A DNA stretch of 64,000 bases from Paenibacillus foliorum (GCF_013141765.1 NZ_WHOD01000100.1:26781-90780), one strand, 5' to 3'; numbered from the stretch's first letter, positions 49,320 to 59,599 are shown. Notes: generated by a model not told the origin, from the sequence alone. Translations and numbers: made by a program.

Positions 49320-51284
49320 ATGAATATACAAGCCTTGTTGAAAGAACCGATATCTACTAGAGAATTATTAGCTAGTCTGCGGTCTAGATTAGAGCCTATG
49401 GCAGTCAAAGGCAAGTACATTTCTGACAACATGCCTGAACTCGTACAAGAAACAATAGCAAATGCAGAGCAAGCTTATCAGGGAATGATTAAGCTCCCAG
49501 GCACAGGTGGTGTGCGTGAATTTGTAGGGAATCCGCCTTGCTGGTTGGAGCGAAGACATAATGATAATGAATATCTCTGGCAGCTCAATCGAATGAATCA
49601 CTGGCAGGATTTGTTGGAAGCATACTCCTTGACGCAAGACGAAAAATATGGGCGTAAAGTTATTGAGGAGATGTTGCATTGGATCGAGACGGTAGAGATC
49701 CATGATGACATGATTGACTATCCAATCGGGTATTTTAAGGAATGCAATCCATTGCGAGCATTAGAACTTGGAATCCGAAATTACAAGACTTGGCCACTAG
49801 TATTAGAGCATCTGGGACATACAGAGATGTTTACAGAGGCAGTATTGGAACAATATTTAGGGGCTGTTTACAAGCAGATTAAGATCTTGCGCAAGGTATC
49901 GCCGATACTTTGGCCTAAGGCGGATCATAACCATTTTCTCATGGAATGTCTTGGCATACTGACAACTGCGCTTTATTTTCCGGAGCTGCAAGAAGCTGAG
50001 GAATGGAAAGCCTTCGCGATAGAGGGTATCGAAAGATGCTGTTCTGCGCAATTGACAGAAGACGGTGGTCAGATCGAAGGTTGTCCTTCCTATCATAATG
50101 GCTGTATGTTCTGGTTTGGTCTTGCTGTCGTACTGGCAAAGCGGTTTAATTTCCAGTTCTCAGATAAGTATATGGAGCTGTTTCGTAAGAACCTCGACTA
50201 TTCCATTTACTCCTTGAGACCAACAGGAAAATGTGTGCCCGTGGGAGATTCCCATGCGAATAATTTGGCTATTATGGGTGGGGTTTATGGCTATCTCGCA
50301 TTAGATGAACTGACTTGGCTAGGGCTCGGAAACAATCTGATCGACATTCGGGAGACCATGCATGAGGCAAGCAAGCATGTGTGGCGTGCTTTAGATGTGC
50401 AGCGGTTCTATGAGGATTTGGGTACCCTTCAAGGCAAGCATTATGAGTGTGATAAATTGACAACGTTCTGGAATCGAACTCTTCATCAAGCGATTATTCG
50501 CAGTGGATGGGACTCCGGGGCACTGAGCTTTTTGTTTACATGCAGAAGTCCGATACAAAATTTTCATGCACATATCGATCTCATGAGCTTTGATTTTACA
50601 GCACTGGGGAAAAATATGATATGTGATCCGGGTATTTTCTGCTATAGGGATGATGAAGATCGCAAGCAATTTAAAAGCTCTAACTATCATTCCACTCTTT
50701 TAATTGATGAGAGGGATCACTTTGAATATTTAAGTTCATTTGGATATGGTCCACAGAAGATCGGGGAAATATACAATGTGGAAGATAGAGGCTTCTTTCA
50801 AGTAGCAAGCGCTTACCATATGAATTATGAACCAATTGTACATCATCGTCATATTGCAATGGTGGATAACAAAATAGTCATTATTGCAGATCGGGTTGAA
50901 GGGTTAGAGCATAATAGTGTCCAACGGTACTTTCATTTGGATTATACAGAGGTAAAGGCAGCATCGGATGCTGTCATAGCCACAAATGACATTGCTAATC
51001 TTGCCATATATACGTATCCACGGGAAGAAGTAGATCTTCTGCCGGGAAGGCTGTCCGATGTGAATGATATTGCGAGAGCCGCTACAAGAGTCCGATTCCA
51101 AGGAACTTACAGCGGTACGGTTACCTTATTGACTGTTCTCGTTCCTTACAAAGGGGACCATGCACCAGATGTAAATATTCAATTCGTGGGTGATTGCTGC
51201 TATGAGTTCAATTATGGCGGACACTATCAAATTGTGGTCAAAGAAAACGATATTGAAATCTGTAAACCAGTACAAGAGGGGTGA
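49320..51284 (+). CDS. Heparinase II/III-like polysaccharide lyase (cytoplasmic)
   Basis: A 654-residue enzyme with no signal peptide. The N-terminal half is an alpha/alpha toroid (WHWxxLLEAY-like NHWQDLLEAYSLTQDEKYGR, then ILWPKADHNHFLMECLGIL). The catalytic segment QLTEDGGQIEGCPSYHNGCM carries Glu/Tyr candidates near residue 250. The beta-sandwich half begins at LHQAIIRSGWDSGALSFLF and includes FHAHIDLMSFDFTALG with a conserved His. These are hallmarks of heparinase II/III lyases (PL12/PL15/PL21-like). Being cytoplasmic, it probably acts exolytically on imported oligosaccharides. Start ATG 49320 with AAGGAGG. The next gene begins seven bases after the stop. Confidence 0.9.
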   Translation: MNIQALLKEPISTRELLASLRSRLEPMAVKGKYISDNMPELVQETIANAEQAYQGMIKLPGTGGVREFVGNPPCWLERRHNDNEYLWQLNRMNHWQDLLEAYSLTQDEKYGRKVIEEMLHWIETVEIHDDMIDYPIGYFKECNPLRALELGIRNYKTWPLVLEHLGHTEMFTEAVLEQYLGAVYKQIKILRKVSPILWPKADHNHFLMECLGILTTALYFPELQEAEEWKAFAIEGIERCCSAQLTEDGGQIEGCPSYHNGCMFWFGLAVVLAKRFNFQFSDKYMELFRKNLDYSIYSLRPTGKCVPVGDSHANNLAIMGGVYGYLALDELTWLGLGNNLIDIRETMHEASKHVWRALDVQRFYEDLGTLQGKHYECDKLTTFWNRTLHQAIIRSGWDSGALSFLFTCRSPIQNFHAHIDLMSFDFTALGKNMICDPGIFCYRDDEDRKQFKSSNYHSTLLIDERDHFEYLSSFGYGPQKIGEIYNVEDRGFFQVASAYHMNYEPIVHHRHIAMVDNKIVIIADRVEGLEHNSVQRYFHLDYTEVKAASDAVIATNDIANLAIYTYPREEVDLLPGRLSDVNDIARAATRVRFQGTYSGTVTLLTVLVPYKGDHAPDVNIQFVGDCCYEFNYGGHYQIVVKENDIEICKPVQEG

Positions 51285-51290
51285 ACGAGG

Positions 51291-54200
51291 ATGGGTGTGC
51301 GGAGAAAGATACTTCAACGTACAAGTCTATTGTTAAGTATCATCTTTGGGTTCAGCGGAATTTTGGGTATATTTCCAGCTTATGCAGCATCCACTACCAA
51401 TGTACACTTATATCAAGATTTTGAAGATTATACTCAAACAGGTACTCCACCGAACGGGTTTGAAATGACAGGCATAACAGATGTGAAGAAATCAAGCGGT
51501 GCACTGAAGGACGAATATACGGCTCCCAATGGGTCAAGCGTATCGCTGAGAATTAGTGAATCTGTAGCAGATCAACCCGATGTAGGCCTTGCCAAACGTT
51601 TCGGAACGGAAGACTTAACAGGTGAGCTCATCTTTGATTTTGATATCAAGTCACTGGATTTCAATGGAAGCAAATTTTTCGAAGTCAAAGACAGCAATAA
51701 TAAGGGCATTACACTAGGAAGCCTAGGGGCTGATGGTACTTTAAAAGTTGAAAGCAGTAAAATACCATTAAACATGAACCAGTGGTACCGACTTTCATTT
51801 GTGATCAACTTTAAACCTGATGTGCAGATGGTCTCTGTTTATGTAGACGGAGTCAAAAAGATAAATTCGATTATCCTGAAGAATAGCGGCAATGCAGCAG
51901 GTATCAATTACTTGCGGGTTCGGGCAAAACGAAACTCGCAGGCGGATCTGACAACAGATGTCTACGGCAACAAAAACTTTACAACATTGCTGGATAATAT
52001 GAGGGTGTATGAAGGTAATGAGCTGAAGACGATGGAAGAATTACGAGAGATGAATGTACCGGATTCATTAATGAAATTTGACAATGCCCTTGGCATCTCC
52101 GTTCAGAATCGTCTTGCGGGTGCTTTGGCCATGGTCGTGAATAGCCCCAATGTGCTGAAGGATAATGTTAGAACGGTTAATGCTATCGGTGAGCACAATA
52201 AACCGCAAAAAGTTGAGGGAGAGGTTATCGTACCCCTTCGTTTTGTAAGCCAATATTTCGGTGTTGACCTGCAAATCAATGGACAAAGTGCACATGCAAA
52301 AGTCGATGGTCGGAACATCACGATTACTAAAAATCATGCGGTGATTGCCGGCAAAGTACATCCTACTCCCCATATTCAGTTTACATCCGATGATGTGTTG
52401 GTTCCTTTAGACATAGTGGAAACCATACTTCATAAACAGGTGTATACGGACTATAAAGGCAGAGGGCTCATTGTCATAGGCGATATGCCGAAACCGTTTG
52501 ACAATGCCCTTGATAAGGTAGATGAACGTATAAAGCCCCAGGATAATGAAAAGTTCTTTATCGAGGAAGCGATAAAAGAGATTGTTTATGATAGACCGAC
52601 TGGAGAAGAAGCCATTGCTAAATTGAAGAATAACAATGTGTCTCACCCGAGAATCCTCGCAACTTCATCTGATTTTGCTCGTCTCAAGACGATGATCCGG
52701 TCTGAAGAAGCTACGATCAACAAGTGGTATAAAGATATTCAGAAGCAAGGTGAGAAGCATCTGAATATGGCGCTGCCTACTGATGCTCTTCCGGATGGAA
52801 GAAGAATGATCAGTTCAAGACAAGTGGGACCGCTCGTTATTAACCTGGGGATGCTCTATCATCTTAGCAATGATGCTGCTAAGAAGGAACAATATAAGCA
52901 GCGGGTCTGGGATGAAGTCTATACAGTATCACAATTCCATAACTGGAATGAAGAAAATGAATTTCTGAATACGGCGGAATTCATGGAAGGTCTTGCTATT
53001 GCGTATGACTGGCTGTATGACGCATGGACGCCAGAGCAAAGAAGCATCCTTGAGGAAGCTATGATCCAGAAGGGTCTTGTTAAAACACTGGAGGCCTATA
53101 ACAAAAATATATGGTGGATTCACACGTACCCAAGAACGAATAACTGGAATGCGGTATGTAACGGAGCTTCAGTTCTTACCTTGATGGCGATCGGAGACCT
53201 GGACAGGGAAATCTTACTGCCGTCAAAAGAAAAAGTAACGATGCAGCAATTCGGTGGAAAGATATTGGATATTGCGTTCAACGCATTAGAGGACTATATC
53301 TTACTAGAATTTACACCTGATGGAGCATGGGCGGAAGGCCCAAGCTACTGGAAATACACATTAGAGTACATTGTACGATTTATTTCTTCTCTGGAAACAG
53401 CGTTAGGTACAAGCTATGGTTATGACCAAACACCCGGGTTTATCAAGACAGCCTATTTCCCAACATACTTAAGTGGAGCAGTAGGTGCACTAAACTATGG
53501 TGATGCCTCAAGCAACAAGGTAATGTCCGCTGAAGAACTATGGATAGCGAAGAAATACGGGGATCCATTATTAGCCTCTGTGCACCTAGATAATAAGAAT
53601 AAATTCAAGAATGCCGGCTCTGAATTCGAAATGTTATGGTATGACCCCGCCCTTTATATCCCTGGGCAAACGCTGGATTTGGATCAATATTTCAGTGGGA
53701 CAGAGGTAGTAACGTACAGAAGCAAATGGGGAGATCCTAATTCAAGCTTCTTAGGATTAAAAGCTGGCAATAACGTAGTCAGCCACGGACATTATGACCT
53801 AGGCAGCTTCGTATTTGAGGCCCTGGGACAGCAATGGGCAATTGACCTAGGCAAAGATGATTATAATCTACCGGGCTATTCGAATTACGATAAGGAACGT
53901 TTAACTTATTATCGCTTGAATCCGGAGGGGCACAACACATTAGTCATAAATCCCGATGGCGGCGCACAGCAGAATATTAAGGCATTCTCCAAGATAGAGA
54001 AGGTTGTAAGCAAGCCGTCTGGCGGATTTGCGATTGCAAATCTAACGGAGGCGTACGACAGGTATGTCTCTCAGGCTAAGCGGGGTGTGATGCTCGCATC
54101 GAACCGTACGAGAGTTACGATTCAAGACGAGGTGTCCTTCTTAAGTCCATCAACTGCATATTGGTTTATGCATACAGAAGCTGGTATTCAAGTGAGTGCT

Positions 54201-55196
54201 GATGGCAAGTCAGCAATCTTCAGCAAAGGTGGAGAAAAGCTCTGGGTTGGATTGGATAGCGATGCTCGCGATGCAGCAAACCAACCGATTGATGTGAGGT
54301 TTGGTGTTATGGATGCGAAGCCGCTGCCGGAATCGCCTAATCCACCCAAGCAGCATCAGAATGATGGCATTCGCAAACTATTTATCAAGCTGGATCAAGT
54401 AAAGGATATGAGATTAACGGTAACCATGATCCCGATTATTGGTGCTTTAGAGGATATAGACACTACGCGTGCAAGCACTCCACTAGATCAGTGGAGCATT
54501 GCGGATGGCGCACTTACGATTCCTGCCGTTCAGAGTGTGTATGTAGATGGTGTGCCTTTGGCAAGCTTTGACGAGCTGACATTCAACTATGATATTAACT
54601 TGCCGCTTAATCGTACGGACGTGCCCGTCTTAAAATTTAACTATGATCAAGCACTGTATGCTGTACAAGTCATCCCTGCAGACGAGGTTCCTGGTATAAC
54701 GAAGCTTATTGTCTCCTCTTTGTCTAATCCTGAATTAAAGAGTGTTTATCATTTCAATTACAGACTAGTGCCTCTTAACGGAGAGGAGCGTTTGACTGAG
54801 CTCCATATTTCAGGTGTTTCTGCAAGTGCCTCGCAAACCGACAAAGGAAATACAGAGGATAAAGCTATCGATGGTAATCTGGAAACTTACTGGAGTGCAG
54901 AAGGTGATCAATGGATTATGCTTGATCTTGGGGAAGTAAAGACTATTAATAGTGTTGGAATTGCTTTTATTCGAGGAAATGAGCGCAGCTTCAAATATGA
55001 TATCGAAACCTCGCTGGATGGCCAGACCTGGTATAAGGCATATTCAGGTAAGAGCAGTGGTGAAAGCATTAATATCGAGAAAACGTATTTGAAGCAACAT
55101 GATGCCCGGTATATCCGAATCACCGGTCACGGCAACAGTGTGAATCAATGGAACTCCTATGCTGAAATTCGCCTCTATCAACTTCAACTGCAATAA
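51291..55196 (+). CDS. Very large secreted heparinase II/III-like lyase with accessory domains
   Basis: A 1301-residue secreted protein. Signal peptide 1-32 (SLLLSIIFGFSGILGIFPAYA, cleavage after AYA). About 35-245: concanavalin/LamG-like fold (VHLYQDFEDYTQTGTPPNGF). About 270-405: copper-amine-oxidase-N-like stalk (VEGEVIVPLRFVSQYFGVDL). About 450-760: alpha/alpha toroid (SHPRILATSSDFARLKTMIR, FTPDGAWAEGPSYWKYTLEY). About 800-1000: beta-sandwich with SHGHYDLGSFVFEALGQQWA. About 1165-1301: F5/8 type C (discoidin) carbohydrate-binding module. It should cleave an extracellular uronate polysaccharide and feed the importer; no cell-wall anchor is seen. A terminator follows. Confidence 0.9.
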   Translation: MGVRRKILQRTSLLLSIIFGFSGILGIFPAYAASTTNVHLYQDFEDYTQTGTPPNGFEMTGITDVKKSSGALKDEYTAPNGSSVSLRISESVADQPDVGLAKRFGTEDLTGELIFDFDIKSLDFNGSKFFEVKDSNNKGITLGSLGADGTLKVESSKIPLNMNQWYRLSFVINFKPDVQMVSVYVDGVKKINSIILKNSGNAAGINYLRVRAKRNSQADLTTDVYGNKNFTTLLDNMRVYEGNELKTMEELREMNVPDSLMKFDNALGISVQNRLAGALAMVVNSPNVLKDNVRTVNAIGEHNKPQKVEGEVIVPLRFVSQYFGVDLQINGQSAHAKVDGRNITITKNHAVIAGKVHPTPHIQFTSDDVLVPLDIVETILHKQVYTDYKGRGLIVIGDMPKPFDNALDKVDERIKPQDNEKFFIEEAIKEIVYDRPTGEEAIAKLKNNNVSHPRILATSSDFARLKTMIRSEEATINKWYKDIQKQGEKHLNMALPTDALPDGRRMISSRQVGPLVINLGMLYHLSNDAAKKEQYKQRVWDEVYTVSQFHNWNEENEFLNTAEFMEGLAIAYDWLYDAWTPEQRSILEEAMIQKGLVKTLEAYNKNIWWIHTYPRTNNWNAVCNGASVLTLMAIGDLDREILLPSKEKVTMQQFGGKILDIAFNALEDYILLEFTPDGAWAEGPSYWKYTLEYIVRFISSLETALGTSYGYDQTPGFIKTAYFPTYLSGAVGALNYGDASSNKVMSAEELWIAKKYGDPLLASVHLDNKNKFKNAGSEFEMLWYDPALYIPGQTLDLDQYFSGTEVVTYRSKWGDPNSSFLGLKAGNNVVSHGHYDLGSFVFEALGQQWAIDLGKDDYNLPGYSNYDKERLTYYRLNPEGHNTLVINPDGGAQQNIKAFSKIEKVVSKPSGGFAIANLTEAYDRYVSQAKRGVMLASNRTRVTIQDEVSFLSPSTAYWFMHTEAGIQVSADGKSAIFSKGGEKLWVGLDSDARDAANQPIDVRFGVMDAKPLPESPNPPKQHQNDGIRKLFIKLDQVKDMRLTVTMIPIIGALEDIDTTRASTPLDQWSIADGALTIPAVQSVYVDGVPLASFDELTFNYDINLPLNRTDVPVLKFNYDQALYAVQVIPADEVPGITKLIVSSLSNPELKSVYHFNYRLVPLNGEERLTELHISGVSASASQTDKGNTEDKAIDGNLETYWSAEGDQWIMLDLGEVKTINSVGIAFIRGNERSFKYDIETSLDGQTWYKAYSGKSSGESINIEKTYLKQHDARYIRITGHGNSVNQWNSYAEIRLYQLQLQ

Positions 55197-55215
55197 GAGA
55201 TGCTGCATATGTAGG

Positions 55216-55248
55216 AAGGCAGCCGACCTAATTAGGATCGGCTGCCTT
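55216..55248 (+). terminator. Terminator of the lyase operon
   Basis: AAGGCAGCCGA and TCGGCTGCCTT (11 bp), with the internal palindrome CCTAATTAGG extending the stem. The following CACTTC is not T-rich, but the stem is strong and lies 19 bases after the stop. Confidence 0.8.
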
Positions 55249-55467
55249 CACTTCGTCCAAATCAAAAGAGATACTGGAAATAATCCGGTATCCCTATTTT
55301 TCTTTGTGTCACAGTATAGACGGTATCCTTTTAGGAATGCTGTTCATCTTTATACGATTAGCAGGTTGATCCATTTGTCGAAAAATGTAGAGTGTTGGTT
55401 TTGCTTGTGATAGAATGAACCGTAGAATAAAACAAATATAGCTAAATATCGGAGGTTATTCAACCCA
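55249..55467. other. Intergenic region before the SLH protein gene
   Basis: About 220 bases with no gene. It must hold the promoter of the SLH protein; TAGAAT near 55411 is a plausible -10, but no good -35 accompanies it. Confidence 0.3.
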
Positions 55468-58400
55468 ATGCAATACAGAAAATCGTTAGTTGTTTTATCA
55501 TTATACCTTATGATTATTAGTATTTTTGCACCTATTTCCGCTTTCGCAGTTGTGCCATCTAACGATGATATTGTTCTGCAAACTGCAAAGTCTGCATTGA
55601 CGATTGGTTACAGCAGCGGCGATAGTTCAATGAGCACGACAAGTAATCTTACGCTTCCTACGATCGTTAATGGAGTGACGGTTACGTGGGATTCTAGTAA
55701 TAGTACGGTTATTGACAATACAGGCACAGTAAATCGACCTGCATACCTGATAGGTGATGCAACCGTTGTTCTTACTGCAAATTTATCTTATGGTTCTGCA
55801 ACTCCGGATAGTAAAATATTCGTGGTTAAGGTTGTAAGAATCGACCCAACAGATGCAGACTTGGTAGCCGAAGTAAAAGGAAATCTACAGATTGGATATG
55901 AGGACGGGGATAGTGAATTTTACGTAACACAAAACATCATTATTAATTCTACAGGACTAGGCAGTACTGTAGACAACATTACTTGGTCCTCAGACAATCA
56001 TGCCGTGATTCCGATTCCGATTCCAATTCCCACTCCCACTCCTTCCACTCCTTTTACTGTTCAGATAGCACGTTCAGCCGCTGGAAATGCAACCGTTGTT
56101 CTTACGGCAACCATAAGTAAAGGTACAGTTTTGGAGACGAAAACGTTCACCTTAACAGTAATCGCTGCAGTACCAGCGCGTACCCCTGACCAAATCGTAG
56201 CCGACACTAAAACAAACCTACAGATTGGTTATAAGGAAGGCGACAGCTCCAATCATATAACGCAAAATATTGTTTTAGATTCGACGGGTCTTAGGAGTAC
56301 ATTAGATTCATTAACATGGGTCATCGATACTCCTCAAGTTATTAGTATCGCTGGCACAGTAACTCGTCCGGATGTAGGTCAGTCAACAGTTACCTTGACT
56401 GCAACATTTAGTAAAGGCGGGTTTCAGGACTCCAAAGTTTTCACGTTGACGGTCATTGGACGTGATACAATTCCTCCGGTATCAACTGCAGCCCTTGCAG
56501 GAACGGTTGGACCAGGTGGCTGGTATGCGTCAGGTGTTACTGTAACGCTTAATGCGACGGACGCTACAGTAGGTGATACCATCGTCACAAAGTACATAAT
56601 AACCGACAGTTCAGGTTCTAACAGTCCTGAAATCATATACTCCGCACCTTTTACAATAAATGGTGATGGCCATAGAACGATTACTTATTGGTCTGTTGAT
56701 AGTACAGGAAATAAGGAGATCGATAAAACACTAGTACTGAAGTTGGATACGACAGCTCCTGTTAGTTCCGTGAATTTAGATGGACTCACCGCTGATTCCG
56801 TGATTTACCAGAATGGCAGCGTGACTCTCACCTTTTCAAGCATGGATACCCTTGGTAGCGGTGTAGCTGATATAAAATATTCATTGAACGGTGGGCCATT
56901 AACTGCAATCGCACAGGGTGCTCCTCTTAATATTACGACAGCCGGCGAGTATAATTTATCCTACTATGCAACAGATAATGTTGGAAACGTAGAGACGGCG
57001 CAAACTCGTTCCTTCAAAGTATTGGCACCTATTCCCAACGTTACCGAAGCAAAGTACTCGGCCACTGCTAATTCTATTACCTTGAACTGGACGAATCCGA
57101 ATTTCGAAGATTTCAAGCATATTGTGATTCGTCGTGGTGACGGTGCTGAACAAATGGTAACGGGTAATACTTACACCGATATGAACATAAACCCGAGTAC
57201 CCCCTATACATATAAGCTTATCGTTGTTGATGTTAACAATGTAGAAGCTTCAGGTATTGTAGTAAACGCGGGTACACGGCCTGCGCTCAAAGCTCCAACG
57301 GGACTCACTGCAATTGCAGGGGATAGACAGGCTATCTTAAGCTGGAATAGTGTTGCAGGAGCAACGAATTATAAGGTTTATAAAGGAACAGCTCCAGGTG
57401 TATACGATGTAACGCCTGCAATAACCTTAAATAACGGCACTTCTTTCAACGTAACAGGGTTATCAAACGGCACTACCTATTATTTCACAGTAAAGGCAAG
57501 CAACGAATCAGAAGATAGTCCCTATTCATTAGAAGCAAGTGGAACTCCTATGAATGTTCCCATCGCAGCCCCAAGTCTAATTGGACTGGCTTTAACACCA
57601 TCGACTCTCTCTTTGCAAACAGGATCATCGGCAACAACGGTAGCAATGGCAACCTACTCGGATAACAGCACGCGTGATGTTACGAGTAATCTTTTTTGGA
57701 CCTTCAGTAATACTGGTGTGGCGTCCATTAGCAATGGAGTGGTTAGTGCAATAAGCGCGGGGACTACGGTTGCTACTGCAACTTACGGTAATCAATCGGT
57801 GCAATTGAATATCACAGTAACAGGGTATTCGTCATCCAGAAGAGGAGGAAGCAGTTCAACAAATGTGACTACTCCTATGACACCAACAACACCAGAAGCA
57901 TCTATAACCCCATCGACGCCAGCGGCACCGGCAACACCTACGGATAATGGAAATCTCTTGAAAGTGATTTCATTCCTGAAAGATGCTATTGCCCAAGCTA
58001 AATCGAACTCGGTAAATATTCAGCTCTCTGATATTTCTAATCACTGGAGTAAAGATACGATTAACCTGTTTATGAAGCTTGGTGTGGTTACCGGTTATGA
58101 AGATGGCAGCTTCCGCCCGAATTCGAGCATTACTCGTGCAGAGTTTGCAACCATCATGGCCAAACTATTTAACGTGCATTCCGCTTCAAGTACATCTGTC
58201 CTTTCGGATATAAATAATCACTGGGCAAAACAAGCAATCAGTGCCCTTGCTTCACAGGGAATTATCAACGGCTATGAAGATGGTACATTCAAGCCGGACA
58301 TGACGATTACTCGCGCTGAGATCATTGCTATTATTAGCAGACTCGTAGATCTGAACGGTGCAACTAAAGGAAATGCTGGAACATTTACGGATATCGCCGG

Positions 58401-58575
58401 TTCTTGGAACGCAGCTCAAATCAAGGCAGCTTCTAATGCTGGAATAGTAGAAGGGCGTACAGCAAGCACCTTTGCGCCAGATGCATCGTCTACGAAAGCA
58501 GAGTCACTTACTATTATTTTACGGGCTCTTGACTTGAATCCTGAGATTAAAGCTCTGCTAGATCAGTTGAAGTAA
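55468..58575 (+). CDS. SLH-anchored surface protein with Ig-like, OmpL47-like and FN3 domains
   Basis: A 1035-residue secreted protein without a visible catalytic domain. Signal peptide 1-28 (cleavage after AFA). Three atrophied bacterial-Ig-type repeats at about 32-118, 130-233 and 244-335, each opening with a helix then LQIGYxxGDS. Two OmpL47-like repeats follow at about 335-518 (TTAPVSSVNLDG). FN3-like domains occupy about 520-700, a BIG2 domain about 706-790, and a Thr/Pro linker about 800-830. Three SLH modules close the protein at about 845-1035 (GYEDGSFRPNSSITRAEF, GYEDGTFKPDMTITRAEI, degenerate EGRTASTFAPDASSTKAE). It is probably a cell-surface polysaccharide-binding partner of the secreted lyase. 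Confidence 0.9.
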   Translation: MQYRKSLVVLSLYLMIISIFAPISAFAVVPSNDDIVLQTAKSALTIGYSSGDSSMSTTSNLTLPTIVNGVTVTWDSSNSTVIDNTGTVNRPAYLIGDATVVLTANLSYGSATPDSKIFVVKVVRIDPTDADLVAEVKGNLQIGYEDGDSEFYVTQNIIINSTGLGSTVDNITWSSDNHAVIPIPIPIPTPTPSTPFTVQIARSAAGNATVVLTATISKGTVLETKTFTLTVIAAVPARTPDQIVADTKTNLQIGYKEGDSSNHITQNIVLDSTGLRSTLDSLTWVIDTPQVISIAGTVTRPDVGQSTVTLTATFSKGGFQDSKVFTLTVIGRDTIPPVSTAALAGTVGPGGWYASGVTVTLNATDATVGDTIVTKYIITDSSGSNSPEIIYSAPFTINGDGHRTITYWSVDSTGNKEIDKTLVLKLDTTAPVSSVNLDGLTADSVIYQNGSVTLTFSSMDTLGSGVADIKYSLNGGPLTAIAQGAPLNITTAGEYNLSYYATDNVGNVETAQTRSFKVLAPIPNVTEAKYSATANSITLNWTNPNFEDFKHIVIRRGDGAEQMVTGNTYTDMNINPSTPYTYKLIVVDVNNVEASGIVVNAGTRPALKAPTGLTAIAGDRQAILSWNSVAGATNYKVYKGTAPGVYDVTPAITLNNGTSFNVTGLSNGTTYYFTVKASNESEDSPYSLEASGTPMNVPIAAPSLIGLALTPSTLSLQTGSSATTVAMATYSDNSTRDVTSNLFWTFSNTGVASISNGVVSAISAGTTVATATYGNQSVQLNITVTGYSSSRRGGSSSTNVTTPMTPTTPEASITPSTPAAPATPTDNGNLLKVISFLKDAIAQAKSNSVNIQLSDISNHWSKDTINLFMKLGVVTGYEDGSFRPNSSITRAEFATIMAKLFNVHSASSTSVLSDINNHWAKQAISALASQGIINGYEDGTFKPDMTITRAEIIAIISRLVDLNGATKGNAGTFTDIAGSWNAAQIKAASNAGIVEGRTASTFAPDASSTKAESLTIILRALDLNPEIKALLDQLK

Positions 58576-58661
58576 TTAATGAGGAAGGGGTACGTTGCCA
58601 TTTTTTGAAATTATTGGCGGGATTAATATCAATTCAGGTTATAAACATTAGATTATTATGA

Positions 58662-58686
58662 GTAACTTTGGATGTATCAAAGTTAC
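58662..58686 (+). terminator. Stem-loop after the SLH gene
   Basis: GTAACTTTG and CAAAGTTAC around GATGTAT; no T-run. First of two hairpins after the gene. Confidence 0.45.
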
Positions 58687-58767
58687 CTGGGATTCCGTAT
58701 TTGGCATAGAAACAGCTTACGTGCTCATTGTGGATTGCTGTAAATTTTTTATGTCGAAATAATAAAC

Positions 58768-58818
58768 AGTGCTTAACTTTGACTTTGGATAGGTCAAGGT
58801 TAGGCACTTATTTGTTTT
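58768..58818 (+). terminator. Rho-independent terminator
   Basis: AGTGCTTAACTTTGAC pairs with GTCAAGGTTAGGCACT (two G-U pairs) and is followed by TATTTGTTTTTA. Confidence 0.75.
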
Positions 58819-58939
58819 TAATTATAATTCTGGTGATCTACGGCGGTTTTCCATAATAATATGTATATATTTATCTAAGATTGGTAATATAGGGAAAACA
58901 TATTTTTGTTGTAGAGGATTAGAAAAGGAGAGGAAGTCA

Positions 58940-59599
58940 ATGGTTCAATCACTCATCTTTGATATGGATGGAACACTTTTTCAAACAGATAAGATTTTAG
59001 AAATATCACTCGAAGATGCCTTTAATCATTTGAGGTCACTAAATGAATGGGATAAAGAAACTCCTATTGATAAATACCGTGAAATTATGGGTGTACCTTT
59101 GCCCAAAGTATGGGAAGCTTTGTTACCCAACCATTCCAGTGAAGTAAGAGAACAAACTGATGCTTATTTTCTGGAAAGATTAATTGAAAATATAAGAAGC
59201 GGGAAAGGTGCTTTATATCCTAATGTAAAGGAAGTTTTCGGTTATTTAAAAGAGAATAATTGTTCAATTTACATAGCAAGTAATGGTTTAACGGAATATT
59301 TAACAGCGATTGTGAATTATTATAATTTGGATAATTGGGTTACTGAGACATTTAGTATCCAGCAGATTGAATCGTTGAATAAATCAGATTTAGTTAAGAC
59401 TATTGTAGAAAAGTATGGTATTACCAATGGAGCAGTAATAGGGGACCGCCTTTCGGATATAAATGCGGCTAAAGATAATGGTTTAGTTGCAATAGGATGT
59501 AATTTTGATTTTGCACAAGAAGATGAACTTTCTCAGGCTGATATAGTAATAGATGGCTTAATTGAACTAAAAACAATAGTATCGCAGTTAAAGAATTAA
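58940..59599 (+). CDS. HAD-superfamily hydrolase (phosphatase/phosphoglycolate phosphatase-like)
   Basis: A 219-residue HAD enzyme: motif I FDMDGTLFQTD (nucleophile Asp9, Asp11), a helical cap, motif II IYIASNGLTEYL, and motif IV AVIGDRLSDINAAKDNGLVA with the metal Asp residues. Dephosphorylates a small metabolite; substrate unknown. Own ribosome site AAAGGAGAGGAAG; terminators on both sides make it a single-gene unit. Confidence 0.9.
   Translation: MVQSLIFDMDGTLFQTDKILEISLEDAFNHLRSLNEWDKETPIDKYREIMGVPLPKVWEALLPNHSSEVREQTDAYFLERLIENIRSGKGALYPNVKEVFGYLKENNCSIYIASNGLTEYLTAIVNYYNLDNWVTETFSIQQIESLNKSDLVKTIVEKYGITNGAVIGDRLSDINAAKDNGLVAIGCNFDFAQEDELSQADIVIDGLIELKTIVSQLKN

Noticed and set aside
55159..55410. 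83-codon Cys-rich frame after the large lyase
   Set aside because: It lies over the lyase 3' end and its terminator, with no ribosome site and no plausible domain.
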